Positions 45,139-55,629 of a stretch of DNA of 64,000 nucleotides are shown one piece after another. This DNA comes from Legionella sp. GTDB taxonomy: Bacteria; Pseudomonadota; Gammaproteobacteria; Legionellales; Legionellaceae. Within the stretch, counting starts at the first letter, position 1. Every line of letters begins with the position of its first letter. Both the position numbers and the translations under genes were made by a program. The stretch is taken from positions 28,568-92,567 of the forward strand of contig JAFKHV010000012.1 of NCBI GenBank assembly GCA_017306715.1, read 5' to 3'. A model generated the notes under the pieces. It searched no databases and was not told the origin of the DNA. It saw only the letters and a list, made by a program, of their open reading frames with translations.

Positions 45139-48100
45139 ATGGCCAAGAACCAAGAATTTCTAGAGTTAATTGAAGAACTTCAGTCGCTGAAGTTGGATAC
45201 AAATCGTTGCGCTGAAGCCCTAGACGCACTGATCATAATTGAAGATAACAAACATGAAAAGCTTGTGGAAGCGGTCAATAAGCACCGTGCTTTCTGGAAT
45301 CAAGCGTATCGTGTGAAGCACCCTGAGCAGGATCTTTTTCCTCAAGAGCTTGATGCGGCAAATAATGACTTTTTGGCTCCCGATCCAGCCCAGCCGGATT
45401 ATCATGCCATCCAACAAGCCGCAATAACCCAGCGTGCGAAATTTGCTATTGCAACTAAGCGTGACGAGGTAGTGCTTCTCAAAATACTGAATAATAATAA
45501 AGATGAATGTCGTGATTATTTAGGGCGAGTAGTTGTTGGTATTTTAGAAGATCACCCTAAGTGGCAAGATTCTGAAATTCCTGATAGAGAACAACCTATA
45601 CAAGCGGAAGATGATGAACCTATTATAGTTAATGAATCAGAGGATACACTTCCGGATGCCACAATTGAAATTTTACAAAAGTATGCTGCGGCACGATTTG
45701 CTATTTCTTATCTTGAGCGCCTTAATCGATTACCCAATGCGGGGATTGAATTTGCTAGCAATCAGGATTTCAAAGAATTCCTACAACCCGCGGATTTACC
45801 TCAGGACCAGAGAATACCTGAAGAAAAATTAAATTTTTTGGATAAAAATCTTTTTTTAAATGAATTAAAATTTTATCGCGAAAAAAGCGCTGCTCTTTTA
45901 GAAACACTTTACCACGAGTTAGAGCAATTAGATTTTGCTCAAGTAGATCAAACTACACTCGCGAATAAAAAGACATTGATAACAACAGCTCCTCATGATG
46001 TTTATGAACTGATTGAAGATAATCAGTATAAATATGCAGAGCTATCGCTTGAAGATGTAAAAAAATTACAATTGGCTGTGGGCAAGAAGTATTTGATGCA
46101 CACGTTAAACGCTTTAGAGGCTAATGCCGCGCTGGGATATCTAAATCAAACAGCAGCACAATTACAAGGGAGCCTTAAAAGTCTCCCCCAACTTCAGGGC
46201 CATAATTACATCGATACCTTGGTTGCAAACCAGGAAGACCTTAAGGCAATAAAAAAATCATTGGCTCATGTTTGCAAGGATAAGCTCAAGGCAGATTTTA
46301 AAACAGGGATTCAAGCTAAGGACTTGAATAAATTAGATGCTGCAGCAACTCCTGAGAATTTTTATACTCTGCTTTTTCAAAAACTTCCGCATCTGGAGGC
46401 GATGAAACCCTACATTATCGATGATTTAGACCTCTTTAACGCTTTAAAAAATGACATTACCGCGCTCCAAATTCCTGATCTTTTAAAGAAAGTTGGTATC
46501 AAGGCGAACGGGGCCCCTGCTTTTACTGAACTGCTTCTTGGTCTATCCCAAGCAGATCGTCAAGCGCTGGTGAATCGATTAAATACGTCTGCCATAGTGC
46601 GTTTTTCATTAACTACCAATACTAATGAGGATGCTTTAAAGCATTTCTTGGGTGATGCGGTAGTTTCCGAAAACGCAGTAAAGAAATTGGTTGCAGAAAA
46701 TCAACAGCGCGCACGAATTAATAGTATTACAAATGCAGAAATTGCGCAGATTCTTTTGAATATGTCCTTATGGAGCTTTGGAAATCCTGCCCGTGAAATT
46801 ACCCAAGATCAGATTGATGGTATTAATCAGGCAATCAAAGCACGTCAAGCGAATGATGACGATTCCTATCGGGCATTGATTACCAAAATTGAAGAGATAT
46901 TGGTATTACCCCCTGATTTAGCCGAGCAATTAGGCAAAAATTTTGGTATTACGCCCAATCAACCGATAACTGATGACATTAAACGTAAAATTGATGCAGA
47001 GCAGCAGAGGAATAGTGTACTCAATAGCTATGTGATTCGGCAGCATGAGCCTATAAGCCAAAATTTAGTTAATTTTATGCTATCCGTAAGAAAAATGGAT
47101 AATGGCCTGGTCCATGCTATTAACACAATGCCTCAACTTGAGCAGTCTCTTAAAAGTATTGCTCATTTACTCTTAACATCAGAAGATGTTCATACCTTTT
47201 CTCAGCGTATGACCCCATCCCAAACCGAAGGTGCTTTTTTCAATTTTTTAAAAAAATTAACTCCCGAGCGTTTTCATCAGCTACAACAAGAACTACAAAA
47301 ACTTAGGCTGGATCCAAACAGCGCGGATCAAAGCGCCCTGAAAGGGGAGTTGGCACGTATTAATCGCCAGATACAAAATGTTAAAAAGCAAGAGCAGAAT
47401 CTATATCGGCAATTAACAAAGCTTGAACCCCTAAACCAGGTGATGCGAATCGATGTATACAATCCTGGATTTCAGCTTAGATTAAATAAGCACCAAGCTG
47501 AAAATCGTGAGATGGCTCAAGCGTGTCGGGTAGCGGTAGAGCAATTAAGCCACTATCATAAGGTATTAACGCAATATCAAGAAAATCTTGTTGGCAATTG
47601 GGCGAACACTGAACATGAAGACGACATTGAACAATTAAACAGTGAACTAACTACGGAGCTTGAGAATATCACGCAAGCTTTGAAGAAGTATCAAATCATT
47701 GAACAGAAAATAGCTCAAATTTCAACCTGGATGACAGAAAGCAGTACTTCAACTAAAGTTTATGGTTATGATGGCGAACACGTGAACTCCTACCTTGCGA
47801 CTCGCGAGGAGTTAGTGGAGAAAGCGGTTGCGCCGAAAGCGGCCCAAGGTTTACAGGTACAAGTGGATGAAAACGAACAAGTTGCTGAGGATGCGGCATT
47901 GTTTAAACCACTACCGCTACCTGATGCAAATAAAGTGCGGGTCTTTGATGTAGTCCACACATACACTCAAAATAATAATCAGGTGCAAGTTGAGGGGCGA
48001 TTTATTTACGAATTGAAATCTGAAGATAATCGACGGGTCGAAGCGGCAAAGCATAATACGCAAAAAACTTTTGATAATGGTTATTATGAAGTGTTGAAAT

Positions 48101-48618
48101 TTCCTGAAGCAGCAGCAAAAGACGCGAGTGAGCTAGAAAAAGCAGAAAAAGAAACAGCACGGATGAAGTTTGGGTTAACATTGGCAATTCAAGCCTTAGC
48201 TGGAAAAAGCGTCTTACCCAGCAGAGATTATCCCATCAGGATACATCATGGTAAACGTGAGGAGCTCGTATACGTATTGGCGGCCTTTAAAGCATTAGGT
48301 AAAAGTTTACCTAAAAATCTGCGTTTTGGTAATGAGTCCATTCAGGTTTCATCCAAAGACGCACTGAGCGAACAGTTTAAGGAAGCCACAGCAGCAGCAC
48401 AGAAGAAGTTTCTCAAAGATCCCTTTAAAGCCATGATCCAGTCTTGCACCGAGCAGATGCAAGCTCGCCATGCTCCGGAGCAACATAAAAAAGTTAGTCA
48501 GGCATCCAGTGAAGGTGTAAAATTCTATAAAAGCCATATGAAGAAATATAAAGAGGAAGCAGAGAAAAGACAAAGTATTGAAGGACCTACTGAGATCCCA
48601 ATTCAAGCTAAGCGATAA
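45139..48618 (+). CDS. Very large helical/coiled-coil protein, candidate Dot/Icm effector
   Basis: A 1159-residue, charged and almost wholly helical protein with no signal peptide or membrane segment. Coiled-coil regions are likely at about 730-870, where a long Lys/Gln/Glu-rich stretch occurs. Several degenerate internal segments with an FxxLLxxL-x-P pattern (for example FYTLLFQKLP and FFNFLKKLTP) hint at repeated helical modules. The C-terminus is polar. I recognise no enzyme motif. The size, the composition and the position between an ankyrin protein and murI fit a Legionella effector; from memory the L. pneumophila effector Ceg28 may lie in a similar place, but this was not checked. ATG 45139 is favoured by GGGAG spacing. 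Confidence 0.65.
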   Translation: MAKNQEFLELIEELQSLKLDTNRCAEALDALIIIEDNKHEKLVEAVNKHRAFWNQAYRVKHPEQDLFPQELDAANNDFLAPDPAQPDYHAIQQAAITQRAKFAIATKRDEVVLLKILNNNKDECRDYLGRVVVGILEDHPKWQDSEIPDREQPIQAEDDEPIIVNESEDTLPDATIEILQKYAAARFAISYLERLNRLPNAGIEFASNQDFKEFLQPADLPQDQRIPEEKLNFLDKNLFLNELKFYREKSAALLETLYHELEQLDFAQVDQTTLANKKTLITTAPHDVYELIEDNQYKYAELSLEDVKKLQLAVGKKYLMHTLNALEANAALGYLNQTAAQLQGSLKSLPQLQGHNYIDTLVANQEDLKAIKKSLAHVCKDKLKADFKTGIQAKDLNKLDAAATPENFYTLLFQKLPHLEAMKPYIIDDLDLFNALKNDITALQIPDLLKKVGIKANGAPAFTELLLGLSQADRQALVNRLNTSAIVRFSLTTNTNEDALKHFLGDAVVSENAVKKLVAENQQRARINSITNAEIAQILLNMSLWSFGNPAREITQDQIDGINQAIKARQANDDDSYRALITKIEEILVLPPDLAEQLGKNFGITPNQPITDDIKRKIDAEQQRNSVLNSYVIRQHEPISQNLVNFMLSVRKMDNGLVHAINTMPQLEQSLKSIAHLLLTSEDVHTFSQRMTPSQTEGAFFNFLKKLTPERFHQLQQELQKLRLDPNSADQSALKGELARINRQIQNVKKQEQNLYRQLTKLEPLNQVMRIDVYNPGFQLRLNKHQAENREMAQACRVAVEQLSHYHKVLTQYQENLVGNWANTEHEDDIEQLNSELTTELENITQALKKYQIIEQKIAQISTWMTESSTSTKVYGYDGEHVNSYLATREELVEKAVAPKAAQGLQVQVDENEQVAEDAALFKPLPLPDANKVRVFDVVHTYTQNNNQVQVEGRFIYELKSEDNRRVEAAKHNTQKTFDNGYYEVLKFPEAAAKDASELEKAEKETARMKFGLTLAIQALAGKSVLPSRDYPIRIHHGKREELVYVLAAFKALGKSLPKNLRFGNESIQVSSKDALSEQFKEATAAAQKKFLKDPFKAMIQSCTEQMQARHAPEQHKKVSQASSEGVKFYKSHMKKYKEEAEKRQSIEGPTEIPIQAKR

Positions 48619-48635
48619 TAATAAGGGGAAGCTAA

Positions 48636-49445
48636 TTGCGCATAAATGATTTGGCTATTGGTGTATTTGATTCAGGGATGGGTGGACTCACAGTCTTACG
48701 TCAATTACGTGATTGTTTACCCCAAGAATCATTTATTTATTTGGGGGATACCGCACGTCTTCCTTACGGAACCAAAAGTCCCGACACCGTAAAGCAATAT
48801 GCTTTGCAAATGGCAAAAATTTTGGTTGAGCGCCGCATTAAGGCATTAGTTATTGCGTGCAATACGGCGACCACTGCGGCTCTACCTTTTTTACAAAGTA
48901 TGTTGCCTGATTTACCGGTCTTAGGTGTGGTTGTTCCTGGGGCTCAAGCCGCTGTTGCGGCTACGCGTAATCAGCGTGTATTGGTATTAGCAACGGAGAC
49001 CACCATTGCTGCGGGTGCTTATCAAAACTTGATTAAGGCACAATGCCCAAAGGCAGTAGTGAATACGCAAGCGTGTAGCGTACTCGTTGCTTTAGCAGAG
49101 GAAGGGATGACTGATAATCCTGTAGCACTAGAAGCTTTAAAGCATTATCTTGGCAATTTTACTACGGAAGATACCATTCTTTTGGGATGTACTCACTTTC
49201 CAGTGTTTAAGAAGGCATTGGAGCATTTAGTCCCAGAGGGCGTTCAGGTGGTTGATTCGGCCCAAGCGACTGCTCAGGCTTTGAAAGAGCTACTGCGGCA
49301 AAACGAGCTAATAACGATGTCGGAAGGGGTAGGAACAATTCATTATTTAGTCACCGATTCCATTAATCGTTTTCAGCGAGTAGGCGCCATATTTCTTGGG
49401 ACTTCGTTAAACGCAGAAGCGATTGAACTGGTTGATGCGTGCTGA
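48636..49445 (+). CDS. murI: Glutamate racemase
   Basis: A 269-residue enzyme with FDSGMGGLTV near the N-terminus, the first catalytic cysteine Cys75 in IACNTATTAA and the second in LLGCTHFPV. It makes D-glutamate for peptidoglycan. The start is a TTG preceded by AAGGGGA. It begins 17 bases after the large coiled-coil gene, so it might be read through from it, which is unusual for an essential cell-wall gene. Confidence 0.95.
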   Translation: MRINDLAIGVFDSGMGGLTVLRQLRDCLPQESFIYLGDTARLPYGTKSPDTVKQYALQMAKILVERRIKALVIACNTATTAALPFLQSMLPDLPVLGVVVPGAQAAVAATRNQRVLVLATETTIAAGAYQNLIKAQCPKAVVNTQACSVLVALAEEGMTDNPVALEALKHYLGNFTTEDTILLGCTHFPVFKKALEHLVPEGVQVVDSAQATAQALKELLRQNELITMSEGVGTIHYLVTDSINRFQRVGAIFLGTSLNAEAIELVDAC

Positions 49446-49482
49446 TGACTCCCAATCGGTTAGGCATCTAAATTAATTGAGT

Positions 49483-50472
49483 CTATTCTCCTCGCGGGGG
49501 GCGGCTCATTAATTTTTGTACCGCATCATGTGCGGTAATTTCCTGGCTAAGCAGCGCATAAATTTGTTCGCATATGGGTATTTCTACAGCAAATTTTTTT
49601 GCGAGCTGCGTTACTTGTGCTGCATTATATTTTCCCTCAACGACTTGTCCTACTTGCTTTTCAGCTGCAACCAGGTCAATACCTTGTCCGAGTAATAATC
49701 CAAACCGACGATTTCGGGATTGGTCATCCGTACAGGTTAGTACTAAATCACCAACTCCTGCTAATCCCGTAAACGTCTCAGCTTGCGCACCCATGCATAA
49801 TCCCAAACGCGTCATTTCCGCCAATCCGCGGGTAATGATTGCTGCTTTGGCATTAGCACCAAAGCCTAAGCCATCGCTGACACCACATCCGATAGCCAGC
49901 ACATTTTTAACTGCCCCACATACTTGCACTCCCAATAAATCCTCACTTATATAAACGCGGATGTTACTGTGGTGAAGAATAGATTGGATCTGCTTTTGGT
50001 AGTTTATATTATTACTGGCTAATGTTAATGCTGTAGGTAAAAAGCGTGCAACTTCACGTGCAAAAGATGGGCCAGTGATCATTGCTACGGGAAAGTCGTT
50101 GCCAAAGCGAGCAGCGACAATATTGCTTAATAACTGATTTGTATGGGGATCAATTCCTTTAGTGAGCCAGGCAAGTCCCGCAGGCTTGATTTCAATTTTT
50201 TCGAGTAGTTCTGAAAAAGCGTGCGAGGGCACGGCGATAATGACAAGATGGGCTTCTTGTAAACAAACATCCAAGTTCGCTTCAGGCAGCAAGGTTTCGG
50301 GGAAAATAACATCGGGTAAATATCGGGAGTTCATCCGAGAGCTTGCCATATGCGCTACATGGTGCGGATGGTGTCCCCAAAGTAGAACCCGATGACCACT
50401 TTGCGCGATATGCACTGCAACTGCGGTGCCCCAGGAGCCGGCACCGAGAATAGCGATCGTCTTACGTTCCAT
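49483..50472 (-). CDS. gpsA: Glycerol-3-phosphate dehydrogenase (NAD(P)+)
   Basis: A 329-residue dehydrogenase. The dinucleotide-binding motif GAGSWGTA is at residues 10-17, and AWLTKGID and the catalytic-lysine region GAVKNVLAIG are present. It supplies glycerol 3-phosphate for phospholipid synthesis. The start MERKTIAIL at 50472 is chosen over a longer frame that runs into secB; it begins 1 base after the secB stop. It is the last gene of the minus-strand rhodanese-grxC-secB-gpsA operon. Confidence 0.95.
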   Translation of the reverse strand: MERKTIAILGAGSWGTAVAVHIAQSGHRVLLWGHHPHHVAHMASSRMNSRYLPDVIFPETLLPEANLDVCLQEAHLVIIAVPSHAFSELLEKIEIKPAGLAWLTKGIDPHTNQLLSNIVAARFGNDFPVAMITGPSFAREVARFLPTALTLASNNINYQKQIQSILHHSNIRVYISEDLLGVQVCGAVKNVLAIGCGVSDGLGFGANAKAAIITRGLAEMTRLGLCMGAQAETFTGLAGVGDLVLTCTDDQSRNRRFGLLLGQGIDLVAAEKQVGQVVEGKYNAAQVTQLAKKFAVEIPICEQIYALLSQEITAHDAVQKLMSRPPRGE

Positions 50473-50473
50473 A

Positions 50474-50956
50474 TTAGTGAGCAGTAGTTTCAGCAGTGTT
50501 GGTGTTTTTCTGCTTCTCAGCCATCTGTTGCATATATAAGGCATCAAAGTTAATCGGTGCTAACACTAATTGAGGGAAGCTACCATGTATTACCTGAGTA
50601 GTAATTGCTTCACGCGCATAAGGGAATAGAATGTTCGGGCAGAAGCTATTTAAGAGATGATCAAGCTGATCTTTAGGAGCTCCCTGGATTGTAAAAATTC
50701 CCGCTTGTTTTACTTCTACTAAAAACGCCACACTTTGCTGATTGCTTACGGTCGCCGTAACTGCAAGCACAACTTCATAAACACCAGTTTCAAGTTCAGT
50801 GGTGGTTGTATTTAAATCTAAATTAAGCTCTGGCTCCCATTTTTGTTGAAACACTGCAGGTGTATTTGGGGCTTCGTAGGAAAGATCTTTTACGTAGATA
50901 CGTTGAATCATAAATTGAGTTTCATTATTTAGTGCAGGATTTGCTTGTTCTGTCAT
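50474..50956 (-). CDS. secB: Protein-export chaperone SecB
   Basis: A 160-residue tetrameric chaperone with the characteristic [17 protein letters not shown] start and the [19 protein letters not shown] region ([12 protein letters not shown]). It keeps precursor proteins unfolded and hands them to SecA. It lies between grxC (9 bases) and gpsA (1 base), the standard gammaproteobacterial order. Confidence 0.95.
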   Translation of the reverse strand: MTEQANPALNNETQFMIQRIYVKDLSYEAPNTPAVFQQKWEPELNLDLNTTTTELETGVYEVVLAVTATVSNQQSVAFLVEVKQAGIFTIQGAPKDQLDHLLNSFCPNILFPYAREAITTQVIHGSFPQLVLAPINFDALYMQQMAEKQKNTNTAETTAH

Positions 50957-50965
50957 TTTTCTATC

Positions 50966-51220
50966 CTATTTTAACAGTTCATCTAATTTACCCTGAGCCT
51001 CCAGGGCATACAAGTCATCACAACCGCCGACATGATGGTTGTTAATGAATATCTGTGGTACGGTGTTACGTCCACTTTTACTGATCATTTCTGCTTTCAG
51101 TTCCGGTTGGAGGTCAATTCTTATTTCGGTGAAAGCTACTTGTTTATTTTGCAAAAGTTGCTTTGCGCGGACACAGTAGGGACAATAGCCGGTACTATAC
51201 ATAATTACTTCAGGTACCAT
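50966..51220 (-). CDS. grxC: Glutaredoxin 3
   Basis: An 84-residue thioredoxin-fold protein with the redox motif CPYC (Cys13, Cys16), TVPQIFINN (cis-proline and glutathione site) and GGCDDLYAL. It reduces disulphides with glutathione. It is separated from the rhodanese gene by one base. Confidence 0.95.
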   Translation of the reverse strand: MVPEVIMYSTGYCPYCVRAKQLLQNKQVAFTEIRIDLQPELKAEMISKSGRNTVPQIFINNHHVGGCDDLYALEAQGKLDELLK

Positions 51221-51221
51221 A

Positions 51222-51641
51222 TTATTTTCCTTTTACCAGAGGCAAATCTGCGCTTACCCAAGCATTAAGACCACCACTTAATACGACTGGATCAAATCCT
51301 TGCTCGCGTATTTTATTCGCTAACGTGGATGCTTGTAACCCACGATCACAAACAAGCACTAGAGGTTTATCTTTATATTTGTCCATTTTCTGTTGTGCAA
51401 AATCATCGGCTTTTGCATTAATGGAGTTGAGTATGTGACTCTTTTTGTAGAGTTCTTTGTCGCGTAAATCAATAATAATTACTTCATTATTATTCATTAA
51501 ATCGACCACAGCCTGGGGCGAGAGCTCCTTAGCTTTCTTTTTCTTCATGAGTAATTCATTAATAAAAACCAAGGTGAGAATGACGATAAACAGCAGCCAC
51601 AGCTGCCAATGATTGATTATAAACTGGCTTAGGTGTTCCAT
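51222..51641 (-). CDS. Membrane-anchored rhodanese-like protein (YibN-type)
   Basis: A 139-residue protein with one N-terminal membrane segment (about 10-28) and a rhodanese domain. The active-site loop reads VCDRGLQAS, where the Cys is the likely sulphur carrier. The family, often called YibN, sits upstream of grxC and secB in many gammaproteobacteria, and the order here is the same. The substrate is unknown. It starts the operon, with an AT-rich promoter region of about 90 bases before it. Confidence 0.88.
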   Translation of the reverse strand: MEHLSQFIINHWQLWLLFIVILTLVFINELLMKKKKAKELSPQAVVDLMNNNEVIIIDLRDKELYKKSHILNSINAKADDFAQQKMDKYKDKPLVLVCDRGLQASTLANKIREQGFDPVVLSGGLNAWVSADLPLVKGK

Positions 51642-51735
51642 TTTGAACTCAAAATAACAAATAATAAGAGCGAATTATCCTTATAAAGACCAGTTAACGC
51701 AAGTCACTCTAAGGATTATCCGATAAATTTTATAA

Positions 51736-52281
51736 TCAATATTCTCGAGTTCTTTGTAATAAGACATAGACGGCCCCCTTGCCACCATCCTTTGGTTGAG
51801 CGCTATGAAACGCTAATACTTCGCCAAATTGTGGAAGCCAACGATTAACTAAATTTTTAATTACCGGGGGTGTACCTTCGCGTCCCCCTATACCATGTAT
51901 AACCAGGATGTAGCGATGCTGCTGCTTAACTTGTTGTTCGATGAAATTACACAACCGCTCTCGGGCTTCATCGCTTTTACAGCCATGCAAATCCAATTTT
52001 GCCTCCCAAGGTTGTAGACCGCGTATTAACCTTTTAAATTGTTTATCAAGAACTTGCGGGCGCTTGAAAGAAAGTATGGCTTCTGATGGTACAGGATCAT
52101 AGACTGTGTCAGAAAGAAAGTAAGTTTTAGAGGAGGGGATGAGTACCTGTTTTCTTCTCGGAGGCAGAGGTTTAGATGGCGAGGTCGATTGATATTTCTC
52201 TCCTTGGGGCAGGGGTGTAACTCCTCTCATATGTTCGTTAAATGCGGCTTTATCCTCATCGGATAGAAAATCGTCAGACAT
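51736..52281 (-). CDS. Smr-domain protein (SmrA/YfcN-like)
   Basis: A 181-residue protein. After a polar N-terminal half, the Smr domain (about 95-178) has LDLHGCKSDEA and the HGIGGREGTPPVI motif. Smr domains nick DNA or RNA; some members cut stalled mRNA at collided ribosomes. The N-terminal extension and basic loop match the YfcN-type branch, in which E. coli YfcN neighbours prmB, as here. It is divergent from prmB. Confidence 0.88.
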   Translation of the reverse strand: MSDDFLSDEDKAAFNEHMRGVTPLPQGEKYQSTSPSKPLPPRRKQVLIPSSKTYFLSDTVYDPVPSEAILSFKRPQVLDKQFKRLIRGLQPWEAKLDLHGCKSDEARERLCNFIEQQVKQQHRYILVIHGIGGREGTPPVIKNLVNRWLPQFGEVLAFHSAQPKDGGKGAVYVLLQRTREY

Positions 52282-52423
52282 GGCGTATCAATCACTCGGT
52301 TTATTACAAGTATAACGTACCCATAGCCAAGGTTAAACATAGATTTTCTTCACCCTAAAGTATACATGAGGTACAATCAATGTCATTGAACGATGCCTTG
52401 CATCTTGCCAACATGGAGTCCAC

Positions 52424-53341
52424 ATGATTAACCACATACTGAAAGAAACCGAGGAATTAGGTACGACTCTGGATTTCTTGCGTTTCAGTCTTTCTGCGGC
52501 GATAGAAGCGAATTTATATTACGGACATGGAACAGATAATGCCTGGGATGACATGCGTTCATTGATTCTTCGAAGTCTATCCTTACCTTATGATATCGAT
52601 GAGCAGTTATTGCATGGACGGTTAACGACGACAGAAAAAAAATATTTATGCCAACAATTAGAAAAAAGAATTAATCAACGAGTTCCTGTCCCGTATCTAA
52701 TCAAAGAAGCCTACTTTTGTGATTTACCTTTTTATGTTGATGAACGAGTGCTTATCCCGCGCTCACCCATCGCTGAATTAATTAAAAATCACTTTTCTCC
52801 CTGGGTTGAAGAGAATGGGGTCAATCATATACTTGATTTATGTACCGGTAGTGGTTGTATTGCCATCGCATGCTGTTATGCTTTCCCTGATGCCTTGGTA
52901 GATGCAGTAGACATTTCGAGTGAGGCGTTGGCAGTAGCTGAAATTAATCGCGAAAAACTGGGGGTGGAAGATCAATTACACCTCATTGAATCGGACTGTT
53001 TTACTCAAGTTCCGGAAAAACAGTATGACATTATCGTCAGTAATCCACCGTATGTAAGTAAAGAAGAAATGCAAAGTCTGCCCGATGAGTTTCGCCATGA
53101 GCCGGTCCTAGCATTAGAAACTGCTCAAAACGGGTTGGCTATAGTAGAAGTGATTTTACCTCAGGCGCATCGTTACCTAAGCGAACAAGGAATTCTCGTT
53201 ATTGAGGTGGGTAACAGTGAAGAGGCACTCTGTGCTGCTTATCCAAACGTGCCTTTTATGTGGCTGGAGTTTGGTGACGGAGGACAAGGGGTGTTTGTGT
53301 TAACGCGTCAGCAACTGGATGAATATTTTAATGTCGGGTAA
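52424..53341 (+). CDS. prmB: Ribosomal protein L3 N5-glutamine methyltransferase
   Basis: A 305-residue SAM methyltransferase. The SAM motif LDLCTGSG is at 137-144 and the catalytic NPPY at 207-210, in the PrmB/HemK family. PrmB methylates a glutamine of ribosomal protein L3. PrmC is the close alternative, but the adjacent smr and aroC genes match the prmB neighbourhood. The stop overlaps the chosen aroC start by 11 bases. Confidence 0.9.
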   Translation: MINHILKETEELGTTLDFLRFSLSAAIEANLYYGHGTDNAWDDMRSLILRSLSLPYDIDEQLLHGRLTTTEKKYLCQQLEKRINQRVPVPYLIKEAYFCDLPFYVDERVLIPRSPIAELIKNHFSPWVEENGVNHILDLCTGSGCIAIACCYAFPDALVDAVDISSEALAVAEINREKLGVEDQLHLIESDCFTQVPEKQYDIIVSNPPYVSKEEMQSLPDEFRHEPVLALETAQNGLAIVEVILPQAHRYLSEQGILVIEVGNSEEALCAAYPNVPFMWLEFGDGGQGVFVLTRQQLDEYFNVG

Positions 53342-54386
53342 CACTTTCGGGACACTATTTCGTTTGACTAGCTTTGGAGAAAGCCACGGTCCAGCCTTAG
53401 GATGCATCGTTGATGGTTGTCCTCCGGGTTTTATGTTGAGTGCAGAAGATATACAACCTTTTTTAAATAAGCGCAAACCCGGTCAGTCACGATATACTAC
53501 GCAAAGAAGGGAATTAGATGAGGTTCAGATTTTATCGGGTGTCTTTGAGGGGAGAACTACGGGTACCCCAATTGCATTGCTCATAGAAAATACGGATCAG
53601 CGTTCTCGAGATTATGCGGAAATAAAGGATTTATTTCGCCCAGGTCATGCAGATTTTACTTACCATCACAAATATGGCCATCGCGATTATCGCGGAGGTG
53701 GGCGTTCTTCGGCCCGTGAAACCGCAGCGCGCGTAGCTGCGGGGGCAATTGCGCAATTGTACTTGCAGCGAAATTTAGGTATTCAAATTGTCGGCTACCT
53801 ACAACAAATGGGGTCGATAAATTTAGATTACGTAAGCGAACAAGAAATTTCTAAAAATGACTTTTTTTGTCCTAACAGCACGCAAATAAGCGAACTTGCC
53901 GCGCTTATTGAAGCATTAAGACGACAAGGGGATTCTGTCGGTGCGCGCGTAAAAATTATTGCGCGAAATGTACCTATAGGCCTGGGTGAGCCGGTTTATG
54001 AGAAATTAGATGCAGTTTTAGCCGCAGCCATGATGTCTATCAATGCGGTTAAAGGCGTAGAAATTGGTGCAGGTTTTTCTGCAGTTTCTCAGCTTGGTTC
54101 TGAACATCGCGATCAGATGAGTAAACAAGGATTTCTAAGTAATCATGCCGGAGGAATTTTGGGCGGTATTTCCACCGGTCAAGATATTGAAGTCAGTATT
54201 GCTTTGAAACCGACCTCCAGCATTACGACTCCAGCTCAAACACTAAATACCTCAGGTGAGGAAGTTACGGTGGTGACGAAAGGACGACATGATCCATGTG
54301 TGGGGATTCGCGCGGTACCCATAGCAGAGGCGATGATGGCTTTGGTGCTCATGGACTTTTACTTACGACAAAAAGCGATCAAATAA
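53331..54386 (+). CDS. aroC: Chorismate synthase
   Basis: A 351-residue enzyme with the N-terminal signature [18 protein letters not shown], the [11 protein letters not shown] motif and GGISTGQ and [13 protein letters not shown]. It makes chorismate, the last step of the shikimate route, using reduced FMN. The start at 53331 (MSGNTFG) matches the family start better than the ATG at 53319. It follows prmB as in E. coli. Confidence 0.96.
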   Translation: MSGNTFGTLFRLTSFGESHGPALGCIVDGCPPGFMLSAEDIQPFLNKRKPGQSRYTTQRRELDEVQILSGVFEGRTTGTPIALLIENTDQRSRDYAEIKDLFRPGHADFTYHHKYGHRDYRGGGRSSARETAARVAAGAIAQLYLQRNLGIQIVGYLQQMGSINLDYVSEQEISKNDFFCPNSTQISELAALIEALRRQGDSVGARVKIIARNVPIGLGEPVYEKLDAVLAAAMMSINAVKGVEIGAGFSAVSQLGSEHRDQMSKQGFLSNHAGGILGGISTGQDIEVSIALKPTSSITTPAQTLNTSGEEVTVVTKGRHDPCVGIRAVPIAEAMMALVLMDFYLRQKAIK

Positions 54387-54406
54387 AACGAATTTAAGAG
54401 GAAATT

Positions 54407-55429
54407 ATGGGAATTGAACTAAATGTAGCAATCGTGGGTGTGACGGGTGCTGTAGGTGAAACGTTCCTGCACGTATTAGCAGAAAGGAACTTTCCGGTCA
54501 AAGCGCTTTATCCTTTAGCCAGTGCTCGTTCGGTAGGTAAAACCATTACATTCAACGGACAGGAACATGATGTGCTGGATTTGGCTGAATTTGATTTTAG
54601 CCAAGTCGATATTGCGTTCTTTTCAGCAGGAGCCGCAGTGTCGCGTGAGTATGTACCTTTAGCTGCAGCTGCCGGGTGTATTGTTATTGATAACAGTTCA
54701 GCTTTTCGTTACGAAGAAGATGTTCCGCTGATTGTTCCTGAAGTTAATGCACATCGTATTGGGGATTTTTCGCGACGAAATATTATTGCCAACCCTAATT
54801 GTTCTACCATTCAAATGGTCGTGGCCATAAAACCAATTTATGATGCAGTTGGAATTACCCGTATCAATGTTGCTACCTATCAATCGGTATCGGGAACGGG
54901 TAAAAAAGCAATAAGTGAATTAATCGCGCAAATGGGGGATTTATTAAATGGTAGGCCCGCCAAAGTTGATATTTATCCGCAACAAATAGCTTTTAATGCG
55001 ATTCCACACATCGATCAGTTTGAGGAAAATGGCTATACCCGTGAAGAGATGAAGATGGTTTTGGAAACACGCAAAATTATGGAAGATGAACAGCTTATGG
55101 TCAATCCTACAGCGGTGCGCGTACCTGTCATCTATGGCCATTCTGAAGCGATCCATCTTGAGTTAAAACACCCATTGAGTGCTGTGGATGCCAAAAAGAT
55201 TCTAAAACAGGCCCCGGGTGTACAAGTTATTGATAATCCGAACAAATTACAATACCCAACTGCAATTGGCAATGCGGTAGGGCAGGATGATGTAATGGTT
55301 GGACGCATTCGTCAGGATATTTCTCACCCCACAGGTCTAAATATGTGGGTCGTTGCGGATAATATTCGCAAAGGAGCTGCTTCAAATGCCATACAAATTG
55401 CCGAAATCTTACAAAGAGATTATCTCTAG
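54407..55429 (+). CDS. asd: Aspartate-semialdehyde dehydrogenase
   Basis: A 340-residue enzyme with the NADP-binding GVTGAVGETF, the catalytic Cys132 in NPNCSTIQ, and the later VPVIYGHSEAIHLE. It catalyses the second step of the pathway from aspartate to lysine, methionine, threonine and diaminopimelate. It starts 20 bases after aroC with a GAGG ribosome site. The length fits the short bacterial class. Confidence 0.95.
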   Translation: MGIELNVAIVGVTGAVGETFLHVLAERNFPVKALYPLASARSVGKTITFNGQEHDVLDLAEFDFSQVDIAFFSAGAAVSREYVPLAAAAGCIVIDNSSAFRYEEDVPLIVPEVNAHRIGDFSRRNIIANPNCSTIQMVVAIKPIYDAVGITRINVATYQSVSGTGKKAISELIAQMGDLLNGRPAKVDIYPQQIAFNAIPHIDQFEENGYTREEMKMVLETRKIMEDEQLMVNPTAVRVPVIYGHSEAIHLELKHPLSAVDAKKILKQAPGVQVIDNPNKLQYPTAIGNAVGQDDVMVGRIRQDISHPTGLNMWVVADNIRKGAASNAIQIAEILQRDYL

Positions 55430-55629
55430 TTGGCCTATACAGGCTCTTATCTCGTGAGATTGAAACCAAAGCTTTAGCTGACATTTTTTCCTGATAGTTA
55501 AGGATTGAGCTGGGCTTGGCAGGTGTTTTTGTTTTTATCAAAGAGTAGGGGCTTGAAGTTTTTGTCAACTACCCCATATTCACATTATGTATTATAATTA
55601 AACATTAATTTCGGGTAAACTGGTTCAAT

